Assembly (NCBI GenBank): GCA_002049455.2
Contig: KV918859.1
Coordinates: forward strand, 124,001 to 188,000
Source: Porphyra umbilicalis
Taxonomy: Eukaryota; Rhodophyta; Bangiophyceae; Bangiales; Bangiaceae
DNA: 64,000 nt
Direction of reading: 5' to 3'
Under the pieces are notes generated by a model. It searched no databases. It saw only the letters and a program-made list of their open reading frames with translations, and had not been told where the DNA came from. A program made the position numbers and the translations under genes. Positions within the stretch are counted from its first letter, which is position 1. Each line of letters begins with the position of its first letter. This document shows, one piece after another, positions 52,156-63,641 of the stretch.

Positions 52156-52405
52156 TGAGCTCTGCTTGGGAATTCCATTGGAGCTGTGCTTACATGTGGG
52201 CTCATGATGACTCAAGCTCGTTTACTTGCATGAGTTTTATTGTTGTTTGACTTGTACTTGATTGTATTTGGTTTTTGTATCTCGCACACCGTGCCGGAGC
52301 TGCTTCCTTAAACAATTCTGACTCCGAAATCGAATTTTCTGAAGGACCATTCGCCAGATTGTCTTACATCGGTTCCAGGATTGTCGACAGCAGATGATTG
52401 AACAG
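52156..52405. other. AT-rich spacer
   Basis: Nothing coding. T-rich text such as TTTTATTGTTGTTTGACTTG lies between the gene copy and the MITE. Confidence 0.4.
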
Positions 52406-52787
52406 TAGGGTTGCTCAGAACGCCCGGGGCGTCGTTAAGGGCGTCGTTAAGGGCGTCACCAGGGCGTCATTTGGGCGTCGTGCGCCCCTAACGCCCCAAC
52501 TCAAAGGGGCGTCAACAAGGCGTCGCGAAGAGGAAGTTTTCAGTGGGGTCCACATGATTCAGCAGGTGGCGGCTGTGCACCTTGGTTGGGGACAGGCACC
52601 CAGTCTTGACACAAAAACGAGATATGAGAGCGCGATATGGGTGCTACTTGTACGATATGGACAATATTGAGGGTGCTACTTGGGGCGTCTTCGGGGCGTT
52701 TTGGCTGCCTAATGGGGCGTCAGTAAGGCGTCATATCCGTCGCGCGCCCCTGACGCCCCCGAAATAGGGGCGTCGTGTGCAACCCTA
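52406..52787. mobile_element. hAT-like MITE with GGGGCGTC subterminal repeats
   Basis: Begins TAGGGTTGCTCA and ends TG[T]GCAACCCTA, an inverted repeat of about 9-12 bp. Both subterminal regions carry many GGGCGTC or GACGCCC words. The flanks TGAACAG (left) and TAACAG (right) resemble a target duplication with a 1-bp difference. At 382 bp with no ORF, it is a MITE. Confidence 0.65.
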
Positions 52788-52985
52788 TAACAGACACGCA
52801 GACTGTCGCCGGTTGCGTATGGGACAATCAACACGATGGTCATGGGGAATTAACAGGATGGATCGACTCTTGCTGATCCTCAGACACTTATGACATGGCC
52901 CAGCGGATAGTTCTTTGAGACGGTCCTCAGAACTATCCGCAACCAGTCGGCAAACGGTCCGTCGGACCGTTTGACGGACAGCCTG

Positions 52986-53458
52986 TGTAGTACAATGAAT
53001 CACGATCACCTCGGAGAGGAGGGAAGTACCGGCCGTCCTAGCCGCTCGTGCGTCACCCGCTATGGGACTCGAGGTCCAAAAAGTCAGGCCGACCGAAACG
53101 CCAAGACAAACAGGCACGGTCTACTTGCCGGCGACGACGGTGCCTCCCACCGTCGTCGCCCTTCGTCCTAAAAGGGCGGAAACCGCTGCGCGGGGACCGG
53201 GGCCACTAGATGGCCCGTTCCCGCGCTGCCAAATACCTGCGATGCAGATACTTCCCTCCAATGCAAGACACTATCCAATCTGGATTAACCCGCCCCGCTG
53301 TCAGCACACGACAATCCGACGAGCTCTCCCGGACAGGTGCACCGCAGGCGTTCACAAGCCGCAGCGGCACGCCACAAAGGCGACACACCACCGGTCACCC
53401 GGCTCCCGCGCACCAGCGCCCACAGCCACGAGTACAACGCCCCAGGCTTAGTACTACA
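52986..53458 (-). repeat. 3' LTR of the non-autonomous element
   Basis: On the minus strand it begins TGTAGTACTAAGCC and ends TTCATTGTACTACA. It contains the CGACGACGGTG/CACCGTCGTCG hairpin near 53135-53165. Confidence 0.92.
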
Positions 53459-53471
53459 TTCCCCCCATCTG
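53459..53471 (-). promoter_or_regulatory. Polypurine tract
   Basis: AGATGGGGGGAA on the minus strand directly before the 3' LTR start. Confidence 0.7.
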
Positions 53472-54639
53472 AGACTGCGGCGTCCGCGCCGTACGACGGA
53501 GGCCGCCCACAGCGCATCGACGCGCGAAACAGGAGATCCGGAAAACCGCCGAAGACGGTGTGGCCGCCGAGGTTCCCGTAGCCCAGGGAGGAAGGCCGCG
53601 CCGTGGCGCACTTTTTGAGGCCAACGGCATCCGCAGCCGACGACGGGAAGGCCCCAGGTGAGGTGGGCCAACATCGCCCGCCTACGGCGGCGGAAGACGA
53701 AGGCGCCGCCCCGCGCCCCTCGGGTAAGACGCCCGCCGATTGGAACCGCGCTTGATCCGGCGGCGCCGCCGCAAAGGACCGAATCTTGCAACGGCGCCAC
53801 CGCGCCCCAGAGCCGCGCCAGCGGAAGCACCCCGTCGTTGCCGCCGCCGCCGCCGCCCGCCAGGGGCTGCGCGCCCCCACGCCGAGGGCGTTGTGGCCCC
53901 CGACTTTCCCCTACGCCAGGGGGAAAGCGCGTCTCGCGGAGCCCGCGCCGCCGTCGTAGCAGCGCGGATCGGACGACGGGAAGACCTTCCCCCGTCGGCG
54001 TCACCGCGCCCGCCGACGAAGACCGGGGCAGACGAAGACGAGCGTCGCGCGCCGGCCGCAAGACTGTCGCACATTGCTTGAGCGCCTCGTCCTGCGCCGC
54101 CGGTGCCTCGTCGCGCCCCGCTGGCGATCTCGCCGCCGTCGTTCAGCGACGACCAGCTCAGAAACGCACGCCGCGGGCGACACTGACCAGGCACATGCCC
54201 GCCATCGGGTCGGCTGCCGGTCACGAATCAGTATCTGCCCCGGTTGGGCTGTCCGGCGGAGTCCCGGGGGGAGGACTAAGGCTACGTCGGCGACCGCCGT
54301 CACCCGCCACGACTCGGAACGCGTCGTCGACGCCTGGGTCGTGCCGCCACCGCTGCAACCGCCACGCCCGGTGGGGGAAGCACCGCGGGCCCGCCGTGCC
54401 CGCGATCCCATGAACGCTACGAGGGCGGCTTGGCCGGCGACGCCGGCGCCGGACACAGGTGCCGCCTGTTCGCCACCCTATATGGCCCACAGAGCGCAGC
54501 GCTGCCTTGTACCGTCGTTGACGCCCAGAGGATACCCCCCTTGCTGTTCAGGTGCTCGTTCCAATGAGCGCCCGCCCCGGCGGGGCAGTCCGTCACGGAC
54601 CGCGTCAGCATCGCACCATTTGCGGTTCCATGTCAGGTA

Positions 54640-56010
54640 GAATATAGGCGGCGACGACGATGATCGACCATAGTGCCACCAAATTGGGCCGCGTCGACGA
54701 CGCCCCCACTCAATCTCCGTCCCACGGCGCAAGGCAGACTGGTCGAGTGTGCCGACGAACGTCATGGGCGTCGCCCCCCGTCCCCGTCTCAACGGAGCCA
54801 ACCGGCACGGCTCAGCCGCTCCAAGCACGCATCGCACCGAGCCTTCCGGCCGCCTCGGGGGCCGTGCGCTGTTAGCCAATCAGCGTCCGCCCCAAAGGGA
54901 CAGCTCTTCGGCATGCGTGCCTGCAGTGCCGGTTCCGTCTGCCGGATCTCGCATCGGGGGAAGAGGACGGCGACGCCGATAACCGCCCATGGCGTCCCTA
55001 AACTCAATCGCGTTGGCGACGCCCTTGCTCGGTCTCCGTTGTCGCCGCAGCTGTGGCCGCCGTCGACACGCCGCCGCCGTCTTCGACAACCATTCGTCCT
55101 CGGGGATGCCCCGCGTTGCCAACAAGCGACTATCCCTGTCAGGGGCGTCACCCGTTGCCGTGCCCGTGCCCGCGCCGTCGTTACCACGACACGGGGACGG
55201 ACAGGCCGCGTGCACCGACACCCGGCACGGGCGTCGCCCCTCCCCCTCGTCGACGGGGCCGACCGTGGCGGCTGAGCCGCCCCAAGCACGCAACGCTGCG
55301 AAACGTCCCACTTATTCCTGGGTGGAGCGCTGGCCACCAATCAGCGCCCGCAAAAGAGGGACGGGTCGTTGCCACGCGTGCCGGCGATGCAGGTTACGCC
55401 TGATCGATCTTGGGTCGGGGGCAGAGGATGGCGACGCCGATGACCGCCCGTGGCGTCCCTGAACTCAATCGTGTCGACGACGGTCTTGATCGGTGGCCGT
55501 AAACGACTCAGTCGTCAATGACGCCGACGCGCCACCGCCGTCGTCGAAGACCGTCCGTCCCCGGGGATTCCCCGCGCTGCCAACGCGCGTGCATCCCTTT
55601 CAGGGGCGTCACCCGTTGCCATGCCCGTGCCCGCGCCGTCGTCCCAACGACACGGGGACGGACAGGCCGCGTGCGCCGACGCCCGGCACGGGCGTCGCCC
55701 CTCCCCCTCCTCAACGGGGCCGACCGTGGCGGCTGTGCCGCCCCAAGCACGCATCGCTGCGAACCATCCCACCCCCTTCCGGGCGGCGCGCTGGTCACCA
55801 ATCAGCGCCCGCTCCGGAAGGGCGTCTCGTAGGCATGTGTGCCGGCGGTGCCGGTTCCGTCGGCTGGATCTTGGGTCGGGAGATGAGGACACCCACGCCG
55901 ATGTCGGCCTGTCGCGCCGCTGAATCCGATCGCGTCGTTGACGCCCTTGATCGGTCGCAGTCAAAGACTCAGTCGTCGATGCCGCCGACGCGCCGTCATC
56001 GCCGTCAGTG
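54640..56010. repeat. Three tandem copies of about 461 bp inside the pol-less element
   Basis: The anchor CAAGCACGCA recurs at 54822, 55283 and 55744, a constant 461-bp spacing. Around it, GGGGATTCCCCGCG-type, CACGGGGACGGACAGGCCGC and CAATCAGCGCCCGC blocks repeat. The units have diverged, so the triplication is older than the last insertion. No protein is recognised in them. Confidence 0.75.
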
Positions 56011-56514
56011 TTGAGGTTCCCGACGGCTCGTCGTCGTTATCGGAGCGGCCCCCCTTGTGTCTTCCGCTCGCCCCAATATCTGCTTCGTCTCTCTCTTGCG
56101 TTGCGCGATACTAGTTGCGTCTTATCTTGCCCGGTTCTTGTCGCAACTTAGTAGCGCTGCCTGCCGAAGTACCCCGCGTGGGGACGGATGTTCTCCAAAA
56201 TGCTCCACAGGGCTTCAGCACCGGAATGGGCTGCCACGAGCAAATCCCCACCTGTGAAGGTCGCTTTAGACCTTCACACCACCCACAGTTCCGGCGACGT
56301 CGGGGGAAGACTCCGATGGTGACGACCCCGCCAAGAATCTTGGTCTTCATCCGCCTTACGCTCCTCCGTCGAACACCCCACCGGGAATTCATGGGAGAGC
56401 TCTCCAACGCTGAGCACCGCCGCCTTCCGGGTCGCAAATCCGGGACAGTATCGTATCCCAGCGCCAAGGACGCACTTTCAATCGTACCGCGGCGCGGTCG
56501 GAATGAACTTGTTA

Positions 56515-57080
56515 GATCCATCGCCACAACCGACAGAGCTCACCAGCCAAGCGCCGCTTGACGTAACCCGCGCCCCAATGTGAAACGGCTAACGTACCAT
56601 AGCCCGGCGAGCATTGATTCCAGGGGTTGGTTGGAGGCCCCCTGGCGGACATCGCGGCACACTGTGCCCGCAGCCACCCGTTCCGGATGAGGGGAACACG
56701 AGTCCCGTTGGTCGGCGTGTGGCCGGGGTCCTCGGGTAGGGAGTCCAACTCACCTACCACCGTCCCACCGCCGCCGAGCCGGGGCCGACCCTCTGCCGAA
56801 AACCCGGGTCCCGGGTTGGCCGCGCCGGCGTGCCGTCGTCTCCCGCCGATGGCGTGGTTGCTCTTGATGCTTGTCAGGCATGTCGATCTACCACGCGAGA
56901 TCGTTAAGCGTGGAAGGAGAGAAAGATCCGCAATCCAAAAAGACAACAGGAAGCACGGTCCCTCGGGACGGCCTCGCTCGACCGACAAATTCGCACGCGA
57001 GACAACCCCTCTGAGGTCACGCGACCTCTGCACCAACATGGTTCGTCCCCGGCACCGCGCCAGCAATGCCAGAGTCTCAC
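56515..57080 (-). other. 5' leader of the non-autonomous element, possible short protein
   Basis: On the minus strand after the primer site there is an untranslated-looking leader. A stretch of mixed composition follows (ELDSLPEDPGHTPTNGTRVP, then LIRNGWLRAQCAAMSARGPP) and ends at TAA near 56512. It could be a gag relic, but I recognise no domain. Confidence 0.3.
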
Positions 57081-57093
57081 CCGGAGCGCCAAC
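57081..57093 (-). promoter_or_regulatory. Primer binding site
   Basis: GTTGGCGCTCCGGG on the minus strand starts right after the 5' LTR. A TGG start is typical of tRNA-primed elements. The tRNA was not identified. Confidence 0.6.
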
Positions 57094-57566
57094 TGTAGTA
57101 CAATGAATCGCGATCACCTCGGAGAGGAGGGAAGTACCGGCCGTCCTAGCCGCTCGTGCGTCACCCGCTATGGGACTCGAGGTCCAAAAAGTCAGGCCGA
57201 CCGAGACGCCAAGACAAACAGGCACGGTCTACTTGCCGGCGACGACGGTGCCTCCCACCGTCGTCGCCCTTCGTCCTAAAAGGGCGGAAACCGCTGCGCG
57301 GGGACCGGGGCCACTAGATGGCCCGTTCCCGCGCTGCCAAATACCTGCGATGCAGATACTTCCCTCCAATGCAAGACACTATCCAATCTGGATTAACCCG
57401 CCCCGCTGTCAGCACACGACAATCCGACGAGCTCTCCCGGACAGGTGCACCGCAGGCGTTCACAAGCCGCAGCGGCACGCCACAAAGGCGACACACCACC
57501 GGTCACCCGGCTCCCGCGCACCAGCGCCCACAGCCACGAGTACAACGCCCCAGGCGTAGTACTACA
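57094..57566 (-). repeat. 5' LTR of the non-autonomous element
   Basis: Same length and almost the same sequence as 52986-53458. Visible differences are AATC[G/A]CGATC, GACCGA[G/A]ACG and CAGGC[G/T]TAG. Confidence 0.92.
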
Positions 57567-57869
57567 CCCTGGGAAGGTCCGTTCAACTTGTCTGCTGGAC
57601 ATGCAGGGCATGGATTTTGGGGGTGCGGTCTTGAACCCATTCAGGCGGGCTCCTCGGAAGACGATCATCTCGACAGCTCAGACGCACGTCCTGCGGATAG
57701 GTGTACCAAACGTGCCTGGCATCATACGGGTCCGAGAGGTCCCTCACATCAGCTGTAACCAACATCTTAGAGTGCTCAGGTCGTTGGCTGCTCCCTGTCC
57801 CCCCATCCACCGCATTAGTCGAGCCCGTCCGCCGTCCTGCTACTCGCACGGTCAAAGAGAGCTAGTCTA

Positions 57870-60730
57870 TTGATCGGAGCTATGGACATGAATGGGTCAA
57901 AGAGACGGAGGCGTGGACCTCGTGCGTCCGCTTACTTTTCTTTTGAGAGTGATGAGCCTGTGCCTGTGCGTCGTAACTGTGTGGGAAAAGCGTCTGCTGA
58001 TGTGAGCACCCCTGGAGCCTCATGCGCTTCGTTGCCTAACGCTCGTGGCGGCGCTGAGATGAATGGTTCGAGATCTGGGAGTGACGGTGAGGCGAAACAT
58101 AGTGCCCCTCACGTGCTTCCTCTTATGGTTCCTCCCGTGCCTTCTCTTGGCGGTGGCGACGTGGACGTGGAGGAAGGCGGAAGTAGTCCATCCGCGTCAA
58201 CGACCGACACTGAGTTCTCCAGTCTTTCAGAGGAGGATAGTGCCAACTTTTCTTCTCGTCGGGAGCTGCTCTGTTACGGTTATTTGTATGGGCGTGCACG
58301 GTTGTCAACAAGACAGTACGACATCATGCGCAGTGTAGAGAACTCTTTATCGTCAACAGAGAAGTGGCAATCCCGGTGGCGTCTGCAGCAAGTGAGAGCA
58401 AAGCTCCTGCTCGCAGCTGCACCTGTGAAAAAGCAGGTTACATCCAGGCATTTCCCGTCGGGCAAAAGGAAAACTACCAAGGACGCTTCATGACGTTGTC
58501 TTGCCGTACACGACCTTCTCAGAACATGTGAGGCGAGACTTTGCCGACTCATTGACAGCCGCCATTTTTCATGATGAGGGTGACGCATTGCTTGCGACAG
58601 TGGACAGCCAAATAGAGTTGTTCCAGACAGTGGCGGCGATCGATCCTGGGCCCTATAACTTTCGGCGTCAGATTGGACTCGACGGCAGACTGTACGCGCT
58701 CGGAGACATTGTCTCCATGGCCATATCGGCGTCTGTGCGGCTCAAGGCCGAGCTGCAGAGTACGGGGATGACCACAGACGGCCAAGTGGCTTTGTCGCCA
58801 TCAGATTATGCCTCCGGTCATGCTCTGCGTGTCGGAGACTTAACTGCCACGTTTATGCTGACCGAAGATTCGGCTCGACCGGCGTTAATATCCTTATGCT
58901 TCACGGGAAACGGGACTTTCACTGCGGGATTCACAAGGTGCGGGAGTATACATGCGATGGGCGTTCTGGGTGTCCAGGAGGGAGCTCCAGTTGCATGGAA
59001 CGCTGTGTCCACCGTGTCCAGCATGAAAGTGGACGTAGCTGTCGTCAGAGAAGACGCCCAGCTCGTGTCGAAGGATGCGTACAAGATAGTAGTCTCGTGG
59101 TATGGCGACCAGTACGGCACCATGAAGCGTCGGCGTGGTGATGTTGAGGGGCACTATGGCGCCTACACATCTGTCTCACTCGACTTTCGGAGTTCAACTG
59201 TGCGTTCGTTGTATAATTTTCCGCCGGGTGCTGCTAGCGCGCCATTGATAGCCGCCATTGTTAAGGACTTATGCCACGCCTCCAAAACGGGGATTACCGT
59301 GTATGACGCTTTTACAGGGAGAAATGCACTGGTGCGCATCTATCCTGCCGCCGGCATCTTTGACACTCCAATGGCAGGTAAGCTATCCAATACAATTGGC
59401 GCTACCTGCGCGGAGCACTGTACTAGCTGCGATAGTGTCGGTCTAAAAACGACTTCTGAAAGAAAGGAACGCGCGATGAGCAGCACCATGGTTTTTGACG
59501 TCAGAGACGCTCGATATGCCCGCGTCCAAGAACGCACTGTTGCTGTGCAGCGCACTGTCATTGGGGCTGGCCTGAGCTCTGAGGCAACCATAAAAGCAGC
59601 GCTGTTGCTGAACGGGATGCAGAAAGGTCCTGGCGACCTGTTCATGGGTTTGTCCGAGTCACGTGGAGCTGGATCTTTCGACGTCCACCATCACGTCATA
59701 GTGGCGCCATCTCATCTGCTATTCTTCAATCTAGCCGGCCCGCTACTTCAACAGGTTCACAATGCGCTTTCAGTCCTTCAACGGGATGAGTATGTGAATG
59801 ACATGCGTGCGTGTCCCCGATATCTACCCCGACATACCGTTCTCAAGGCCTTTGAGCCAGAGAAGATGGGTGGCACAACGTTGTCCATGCCCGACCACGC
59901 TGTTCTTTTCACCATTACTCCGACAGTGATGGATGACATGCACTCAGAAACCGTTCTACCGGCGTTGGCTGCGTCGGGTCTTGCGGCGCTTAAAGCTATA
60001 CGTGCGTTTGTAAACGCGTTGTTCTTCCGCCCAACAAATCGGAACGATGAGGAACATGCCGTCGGCTGCAAGCCAACCGTTCACACGCTACAGCTGTCGG
60101 GATTTTCTCTTCTCAACGAGCTCGCCTCCCTCACAATTAAGGGATCAACTGGGAAAAGCCAAGCGTGCACAGAGTCCTCGAGCTTCTCTATCGGGCCCTG
60201 CCACTTGTTCAAATTGGGCCGGCCATATGCGAGCTGCTGTTTGAAAAGTTCCGTCAAGTTCCAAGAGAGAAGTTCAGCGAAGCAATTGCCATGATCCTGC
60301 TGGCTTCTCGATGCAGAGATGGCGGGATGTTGAGATGCTTTCCAGGGTTGTTGCCGCTCCAGATAAGAACGGCATTCCACAGGAGTGGCTGACACACCCT
60401 AGCGGACAGGAAACGGAAGCTTTGCTTCAGCATAAGCTCGGATTTGGCTCTTGGCTTCCTGACAGGCGTACGGAGGCGTGGTCGACACGAAGAAAGCAGC
60501 AATGCTCGCACGTCAGCGCTTTGTGGACCCAGTACGCTGCTGGTGGGATTTTGAGATTCTGGAAGAGCGCAAAGAGCACTCGCCATCTCTCCAAAGTGCA
60601 TGCAGGCGCCACTATCGCCGTGCTGCAAACCCCTCCGACGCAGACGGATGCGAACGCGGCACAATCTGTGCCCGAAGCTGTGCCTGAGCTGCATTTCCAC
60701 CGCGTGCTTGACGTCGCCACAATTGAGTAA
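57870..60730 (+). pseudogene. CACTA/Transposase_21-like transposase, frameshifted
   Basis: The gene is spread over at least three frames. A 207-codon N-terminal part from 57870 ends SGKRKTTKDAS. The main part continues in the next frame from about 58470 to 60290. Near 60160 the better text moves to another frame (RVLELLYRALPLVQIGPAIC, then LLFEKFRQVPREKF), and a last piece runs to TAA at 60730. The main part resembles the DDE core of En/Spm (CACTA) transposases: WYGDQYG, then YNFPPGAASAPL, ITVYDAFTG, AGIFDTPMAGKLSN and a zinc-like CAEHCTSC. The late segment fits the DUF4218-like tail. Frameshifts could be decay or unrecognised introns. It would bind and cut transposon ends in the nucleus. No CACTA termini were found. 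Confidence 0.6.
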
Positions 60731-61522
60731 TAAGTTTTCTTTTCATGCCAACGATGGTTGCCTTGGGTACGTCACCTGGTCGTCAATGGGGGCTCTCCCC
60801 AAACTGCATCGGCAGCCGCCGACGGCGGACCAGCAAGGGTAGAATTGGAAGACCCTTCGAGACGGTGCATTGTAGCGTGCGAGAGCGAAAAGGAGCTGGC
60901 GCTCGCCCTACCATCTGGGTCGGCTTTTCAATTGTTCTCCAAGCGGTCCGGTTTTCCATTCAAATATCGTTGATTTTGTGCACTGACCTGATGAGTGCTA
61001 ATAGCTTCATTCATTTTGTGCCCAAATTATTAACTTATTCTCAATATTTTCACGAGTGGAAAATGTGCATCTTCCTGCAGAACAACGCGACGCGAAAAGG
61101 TCAGTGCTGCTTGTCAGCAATCTTTCTGTATAGGCAGCTGTCTGATTTATCGATGTTTGATCGTGGGCCTCGGAGCATCACACACATTGCGAAGTGGGGC
61201 TCTCGCGAAAAACGAAGAACACTTTCGTTTTACAGAAAGACCCATGCACGGGAGTGACATAAAAAATGAGAGAATCACGATCATAAGCGAAAGAAATTCA
61301 TTTCACCCGCTGAAGCAGTCTCCTCAATCCGCGAATAAGCTGCTTCCCAGCCTCCCCACATAGACGGGAAACTACCGAAGGCTCGTGTCAGCCTTTCACG
61401 ACAACCAAGGTGATGTTCCCCACTTTCTTCCTGTGTCATTCGTCATAGGTGCTTTACACACCGCGCCAGCACGACAGAGGAGCCTCCTCCTGCGCTCTTT
61501 TCCCAAAGTTCTCAAGGCACGT
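60731..61522. other. Spacer between the two convergent genes
   Basis: AT-richer than most of the window (for example TTTTGTGCCCAAATTATTAA near 61015). No supported gene. Confidence 0.4.
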
Positions 61523-62801
61523 CTAGCACACTACGGCAGGTGCCCAAGAGAGAGCATTGCAGTCTTTCCACAGGGCACCGTCTCTGGAGTGGTCGACGCG
61601 CATGTTGCTTGACTCTGTGGACGGAGGAGTTCGCGCTATCCAGAGGAACCTTCGGACGGCTTCCAATACGCCACAGAAAGGCACCACCGACATTTTGCCG
61701 TCTCGAGAGTTGACAACGGCCGTCATGCGATCGACGCACTCCGAGACGAACTTCTCGGCCACCTTGACGTCCCTGAACAAGTTCTCGGGATCGCACGCTT
61801 TCAGGATGTTCGCGTCTCCCCACCACCAATTCCCTGCCACCAATTGTTGAGATGACTGTATTATCATCTTCTCCAGAGGATAGGGCACGTGGCGGCCCAA
61901 CTCTCGCGCGCAAGGGCCATGCTCAATTCCCAGGCGCCACCAGCTTAGGGTGGGGAAGTTGGTAGCCGACGTGAGGTTGAGACCCAGGTTCATGCCACTG
62001 TGGAAGGCCCCAGAGGCCGTCACAATGAAGTTGCTTGAATGCTGCTCCGCTCGTGTGACCTGAACAACGTGCTCTAGGAAAAATGTCGGTAGAAAGAACA
62101 GACACTTTCTGGCCAGTACGTCCCGGATGTTTCCGTCTGCCGCGGTCAGCACGAATGGATCAATGTACTTCAGTAACAGAGCGTTGACAAGTGTTCTCTG
62201 ATGAGCCGGCACGACCCACCATACCTTGGGCTTGCCCGACTGGCAATATGATACCGAGGGAAGCATGCTGTCTTCGACATGCCAAGGGAACATCGTCCCA
62301 AGTGATCCGCGATAGAGCATGTTCGTTGTAATGCCCTCGTACGTCGTGCAGGCCTGCGCCATACCAAAGTGGTTCAGGATTCTCGGACTTGCCAGTCGAC
62401 TGGATGGGACAAGGCGCGGTGCCTGCCAGGAAACCATCGGATCACCAGGGCTGCGGCTCAGGCCGTCGGCAGGACTTGGGAGAACCTCGCTGGGGTAGAA
62501 CAGGCAAATCGCATCGACAGCTGGCTTTCGGGTGTACTGCAAACAGGGCTCCCATCCTACCACAGAACTGTCTGTGCTGTGCGTTCCGGGAAGGGCGACC
62601 TTTTTCCCAAAAGAGACCGGCCTCGTTTATGTTGTCCACAATGAGCTGCTCGATGAACTCGGGAAAGGTAGTCTGCAGCGCTCTTGAGCTCAGCCGAGTC
62701 GCGACTGCTACTTCCTTCAGCGTCATCTGCTTCGCCGTCGAGCTGGGAAAAAGATATCTCAATTTCGCCGTCTCCCGACCCGAAATGTCCGGGTCACTCA
62801 T
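61523..62801 (-). CDS. JmjC-domain dioxygenase-like protein
   Basis: JmjC proteins are Fe(II)/2-oxoglutarate oxygenases, mostly histone-lysine demethylases. A minus-strand frame ending in TAG at 61523 contains YRGSLGTMFPWHVEDSMLPS, then SGKPKVWWVVP, and later FIVTASGAFHSGMNLGLN followed by TNFPTLSWW. The iron triad is present: His and Glu in WHVED and His in AFHSG. The Lys in GKPKVWW is placed for 2-oxoglutarate. Upstream, an adjacent frame from Met 62801 (MSDPDISGRETAKLRYLFPS ... INEAGLFWEK) can be joined by a 43-nt GT...AG intron (about 62595-62553) in correct phase. The same frame continues further left to 63209 after one in-frame TGA. The C-terminal 150 residues have no recognised domain. 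It converges on the CACTA-like gene. Confidence 0.72.
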
Positions 62802-62843
62802 GTCTGTGCTGACAATGGTGGGATAGGATGGGAACTTTCGGCG

Positions 62844-63209
62844 TCACACTGAAACTCTTCCTTCTGCAGGCAGAGCACATAACGACGGCCGTAAGTCACG
62901 ACTGACGCGGAGAATAACTTCTCCGTCCGTATCAAGTGTTCGTGTTTGTTGGCGAATCAAGTACGGCACACCGTGCAGTGGAAGACCATTCACTGGCACG
63001 ACCCGAGATGCCACAATGGATTTGGATTTCTTAGGCGGTAGTGCATCTTTCGCAACCATCACGTTGCCGACCACTTTTTTGACGTCTGGGTGTCTCCCTG
63101 CGGAGACAGCCGTGTTGTCCTGACGTTGTGACAACGAAAGAGACTCTGTCTCGCTGCGTGACGAGCTCGACGAGGACAGTGACGCGTCTTTGGAGGAATT
63201 ATTGGCCAC
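62844..63209 (-). CDS. Possible N-terminal part of the JmjC gene
   Basis: A Ser-rich start (SSKDASLSSSSSSRSETESL), then basic text with NGLPLHGVPYLIRQQTRTLD, in the same frame as the Met at 62801 and separated from it by one TGA at 62844-62846. It may belong to the JmjC protein through read-through, an intron or a lost sense codon. The opposite strand is also open here (DELDEDSDASLEELLATRNS), so strand choice is uncertain. Confidence 0.3.
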   Translation of the reverse strand: MANNSSKDASLSSSSSSRSETESLSLSQRQDNTAVSAGRHPDVKKVVGNVMVAKDALPPKKSKSIVASRVVPVNGLPLHGVPYLIRQQTRTLDTDGEVILRVSRDLRPSLCALPAEGRVSV

Positions 63210-63383
63210 ACGAAACTCCTTCCCGTCGGATGAGTGCGTTAAACCAAAGGGCTCCCAGGAAACATGCCCTCAGAGCCGGAGCGGTTCGCTGCAGACGGAA
63301 ATGCCGAAAAGGCGCCACTAGCTGGCGAGGAGCTTTAGGTCGCACTCGAACCGCTGTTTCCCGATGACGGGCATGCGCTCCAT

Positions 63384-63641
63384 TTGAATGACGCCGAGCC
63401 CGAAGTGCCACTTGAGAGGGACTTTTGGCTGTTGGTGGAACCCGTGTGTCTTGCTGGCGACTCATTTACCACCGCAACGCGCTTCTTCTTGGCCTGTCGG
63501 CGCGCGTTCATTTACGTAAAAGCGCAATCAATAACCACCTCTATGCCCGAGCCCAGTGGTGCGGGGAAGCTAACAGTGGGTGCTAAGCCTCTGTTCCTCC
63601 TTGAATTCGACGCCAACAGCACTGGCTGCGGGACGGGGTAG
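63384..63641 (+). CDS. Hypothetical short ORF
   Basis: An 85-codon ORF with ordinary composition (EVPLERDFWLLVEPVCLAGD, then FTTATRFFLACRRAFIYVKA). The frame is open further upstream with acidic text. No domain or partner is identified. Confidence 0.2.
   Translation: MNDAEPEVPLERDFWLLVEPVCLAGDSFTTATRFFLACRRAFIYVKAQSITTSMPEPSGAGKLTVGAKPLFLLEFDANSTGCGTG

Larger units (their letters stand above)
52986..57566 (-). mobile_element. Non-autonomous LTR retrotransposon without pol
   Basis: Two 473-bp LTRs (52986-53458 and 57094-57566) differ at only about three positions and flank a 3635-bp interior. On the minus strand a primer-site-like TTGGCGCTCCGGG follows the right LTR and a polypurine tract AGATGGGGGGAA precedes the left LTR, fixing minus orientation. 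Flanking pentamers are GCCTG and CCCTG, a possible target duplication with one change. No reverse transcriptase, integrase or protease motif is visible, so the element depends on another. Its LTR shares a hairpin block with the chromovirus LTR at 8925-9512. The LTR similarity implies a recent insertion. Confidence 0.9.

Noticed and set aside
53062-53451. 130-codon ORF repeated at 57170-57559
   Set aside because: It lies within the two LTRs and duplicates because the LTRs do; no coding evidence.
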